From: Oscillospiraceae bacterium
Lineage (GTDB): Bacteria > Bacillota > Clostridia > Oscillospirales > Oscillospiraceae
Assembly (NCBI GenBank): GCA_021199595.1
Contig: JAJQHT010000288.1
Span: forward strand, 1-7,139
DNA length: 7,139 nt
Direction of reading: 5' to 3'
In this document: one piece after another, positions 6,592-7,139 of the stretch
Layout: every line of letters starts with the position of its first letter
Position numbering within the stretch: the first letter of the stretch is position 1
Notes under the pieces: model-generated
Database searches by the model: none
Told to the model about the DNA's origin: nothing
What the model saw: only the letters and a program-made list of their open reading frames with translations
Made by a program: the position numbers and the translations under genes

Positions 6592-6599
6592 CACCTCCT
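6592..6599 (-). promoter_or_regulatory. Ribosome binding site that fixes the TetR start codon
   Basis: On the minus strand AGGAGGTG reads perfectly against the 16S 3' end. The ATG at 6583-6585 is correctly spaced from it, while the in-frame GTG at 6592-6594 is part of the site itself. Confidence 0.85.
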
Positions 6600-6609
6600 G
6601 CTTTCCGGC

Positions 6610-6963
6610 TCAGCCCTCGCTGATTTCCTTCGCGAGCTGCATAATTTCAAAGGCGTATTTTTTCTTCCCCTTTTCCAGCAGCCTTTTGTAGATAGGATAG
6701 TTGACCGACACGGCCAGCAGACCCACAAGTCCGACGATGATGCCCGCTGTCATGGTTCCCACGCCGGGGGTGCCGATGACTTGCATGGAAAGGCACATAC
6801 CGACGCCAGCCACCAGCGTTCCCAAAATGCCCAGGGTATAGGCGAAAACATTCGCCGGGAGCTTGGCCCGCCTGTCCAGCTTTTTCAGGGCCACCACCCT
6901 GGAGGTGTCCTTGGGGGCATATTCATTGGCCAGCGCCTCGGCGTAAATCTTGTCTGTGTTCAT
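6610..6963 (-). CDS. Small two-helix membrane protein of a conserved Clostridia family, function unknown
   Basis: The protein has 117 residues and is the first gene of the operon. It begins with a charged cytoplasmic-type segment (MNTDKIYAEALANEYAPKD), then a basic stretch KKLDRRAKLP before a membrane helix at about 37-60, a glycine-rich turn (GTPGVGTM), a second helix at about 68-88, and a basic C-terminal helix (YPIYKRLLEKGKKKYAFEIMQLAKEIS). I recognise the pattern as common in Clostridia. My memory is that databases sometimes label such proteins dihydropteridine reductase, but no Rossmann nucleotide-binding motif or catalytic residues are visible, so I would not use that name. A strong SD AGGAGG (minus strand 6972-6977) lies 8 nt before the ATG. 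Its helical hairpin fold and operon partner suggest a membrane-associated accessory or sensor role, which is inference. Confidence 0.87.
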   Translation of the reverse strand: MNTDKIYAEALANEYAPKDTSRVVALKKLDRRAKLPANVFAYTLGILGTLVAGVGMCLSMQVIGTPGVGTMTAGIIVGLVGLLAVSVNYPIYKRLLEKGKKKYAFEIMQLAKEISEG

Positions 6964-6992
6964 GGTGTGAACCTCCTTGTTTTGATGGGTTC

Positions 6993-7021
6993 ATTATAGA
7001 AGATTCAGCCACGAAACAGAA
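6993..7021 (-). promoter_or_regulatory. Possible proximal promoter of the TetR operon, with weak -35
   Basis: A perfect TATAAT on the minus strand (6993-6998) lies 29 bp before the first gene, but 17 bases further upstream the sequence is TTCTGT, which matches the -35 consensus poorly, and there is no extended -10 TG. It may be a secondary or activator-dependent promoter, or a chance match within the leader of the stronger promoter at 7070-7098. Confidence 0.35.
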
Positions 7022-7047
7022 CGACAGGGAGGGGCGATGGTGTCGTT
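7020..7047. promoter_or_regulatory. Inverted repeat downstream of the operon promoter, candidate TetR operator
   Basis: AACGACA (7020-7026) and TGTCGTT (7041-7047) are perfect 7-bp arms separated by 14 bp. The element begins about 15 bp downstream of the predicted transcription start of the strong minus-strand promoter and touches the weak proximal -35, a position where a bound repressor would block transcription. The 14-bp spacer is longer than in many TetR operators, so the element might instead act as an mRNA hairpin. Confidence 0.45.
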
Positions 7048-7069
7048 TTGAAAAAGTTTTATAAGTAAC

Positions 7070-7098
7070 AGTATACTACAGCCGTGCTGCCGTGTAAA
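7070..7098 (-). promoter_or_regulatory. Main sigma-A promoter of the three-gene TetR operon
   Basis: On the minus strand TTTACA (7093-7098) and TATACT (7070-7075) are separated by 17 bases. Transcription would start near 7062, giving a leader of about 100 nt before the first gene (ATG at 6963). The -10 box is part of an 8-bp palindrome AGTATACT (7070-7077). Confidence 0.7.
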
Positions 7099-7120
7099 GA
7101 CAGCCGAACGTCATGGCGAG

Positions 7121-7139
7121 AGAAAAAGCAAGCGGAGCT
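7121..7139 (-). terminator. Probable right half of an intrinsic terminator cut by the window edge
   Basis: Read on the minus strand, the window begins AGCTCCGCTTGC followed by TTTTTCT: a GC-rich arm followed by a U-run, as in the descending half of a terminator whose ascending arm would lie outside. It would end an upstream gene, on the minus strand or convergent. The partner arm cannot be seen. Confidence 0.3.

Noticed and set aside
6586..6594. GTG start giving a 195-residue TetR protein
   Set aside because: The GTG overlaps the AGGAGGTG ribosome binding site, while the ATG at 6583-6585 is correctly spaced from it.
5959..6999. 346-codon plus-strand frame crossing the TetR operon
   Set aside because: It is antisense to three well-supported genes with good SDs and crosses their junctions; its His/Gln/Gly-rich translation resembles no protein family.
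7113..7139. Possible plus-strand gene start (ATG followed by nine codons) at the right edge
   Set aside because: There is no SD upstream and the bases read better as half of a terminator (GC-rich arm beside an A/T run) on the other strand.

Overview
The window looks like chromosomal DNA from a GC-rich member of the Clostridia, probably an Oscillospiraceae/Ruminococcaceae-type gut anaerobe. This is an inference. It rests on strong AGGAGG-type Shine-Dalgarno sites, sigma-A promoters (TTGCAA/TTGAAA/TTGACT with TATAAT/TATACT/TAAAAT) in AT-rich gaps between GC-rich genes, and several small membrane proteins of Clostridia-type families. I saw no mobile element, CRISPR array, tRNA or rRNA, and no signs of recent transfer.

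Left part (1-4580), nitrogen assimilation. The first 3012 bases are the 5' two thirds of gltB, the large subunit of glutamate synthase, on the minus strand and running off the left edge. Diverging from it on the plus strand is a complete PLP-dependent aspartate-type aminotransferase. The 293-bp gap between them holds one good promoter for each gene, a 19-bp perfect inverted repeat on the gltB -35 box, and a GC-rich hairpin in the gltB leader. Glutamate synthase makes glutamate and the aminotransferase uses it as amino donor, so the pair is functionally coherent and could share control.

Middle (4581-5319). A DUF2798-like membrane protein is preceded by its own promoter and a leader of about 125 nt. 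The leader contains nested complementary arms: an outer 8-bp stem followed by U5, two inner hairpins, and an alternative hairpin reaching the ribosome binding site. I do not recognise it as a known riboswitch class. It is the best candidate here for something undescribed.

Right part (5320-7139). After a shared bidirectional terminator comes a convergent minus-strand operon of three genes, in transcription order: a 117-aa two-helix membrane protein, a TetR/AcrR-type repressor, and a 221-aa six-helix membrane protein. Its upstream region has a strong promoter, a 7-bp inverted repeat with 14-bp spacer just downstream of it that could be the TetR operator, and a second weak promoter-like element. 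The extreme right edge looks like half of a terminator belonging to an upstream gene.
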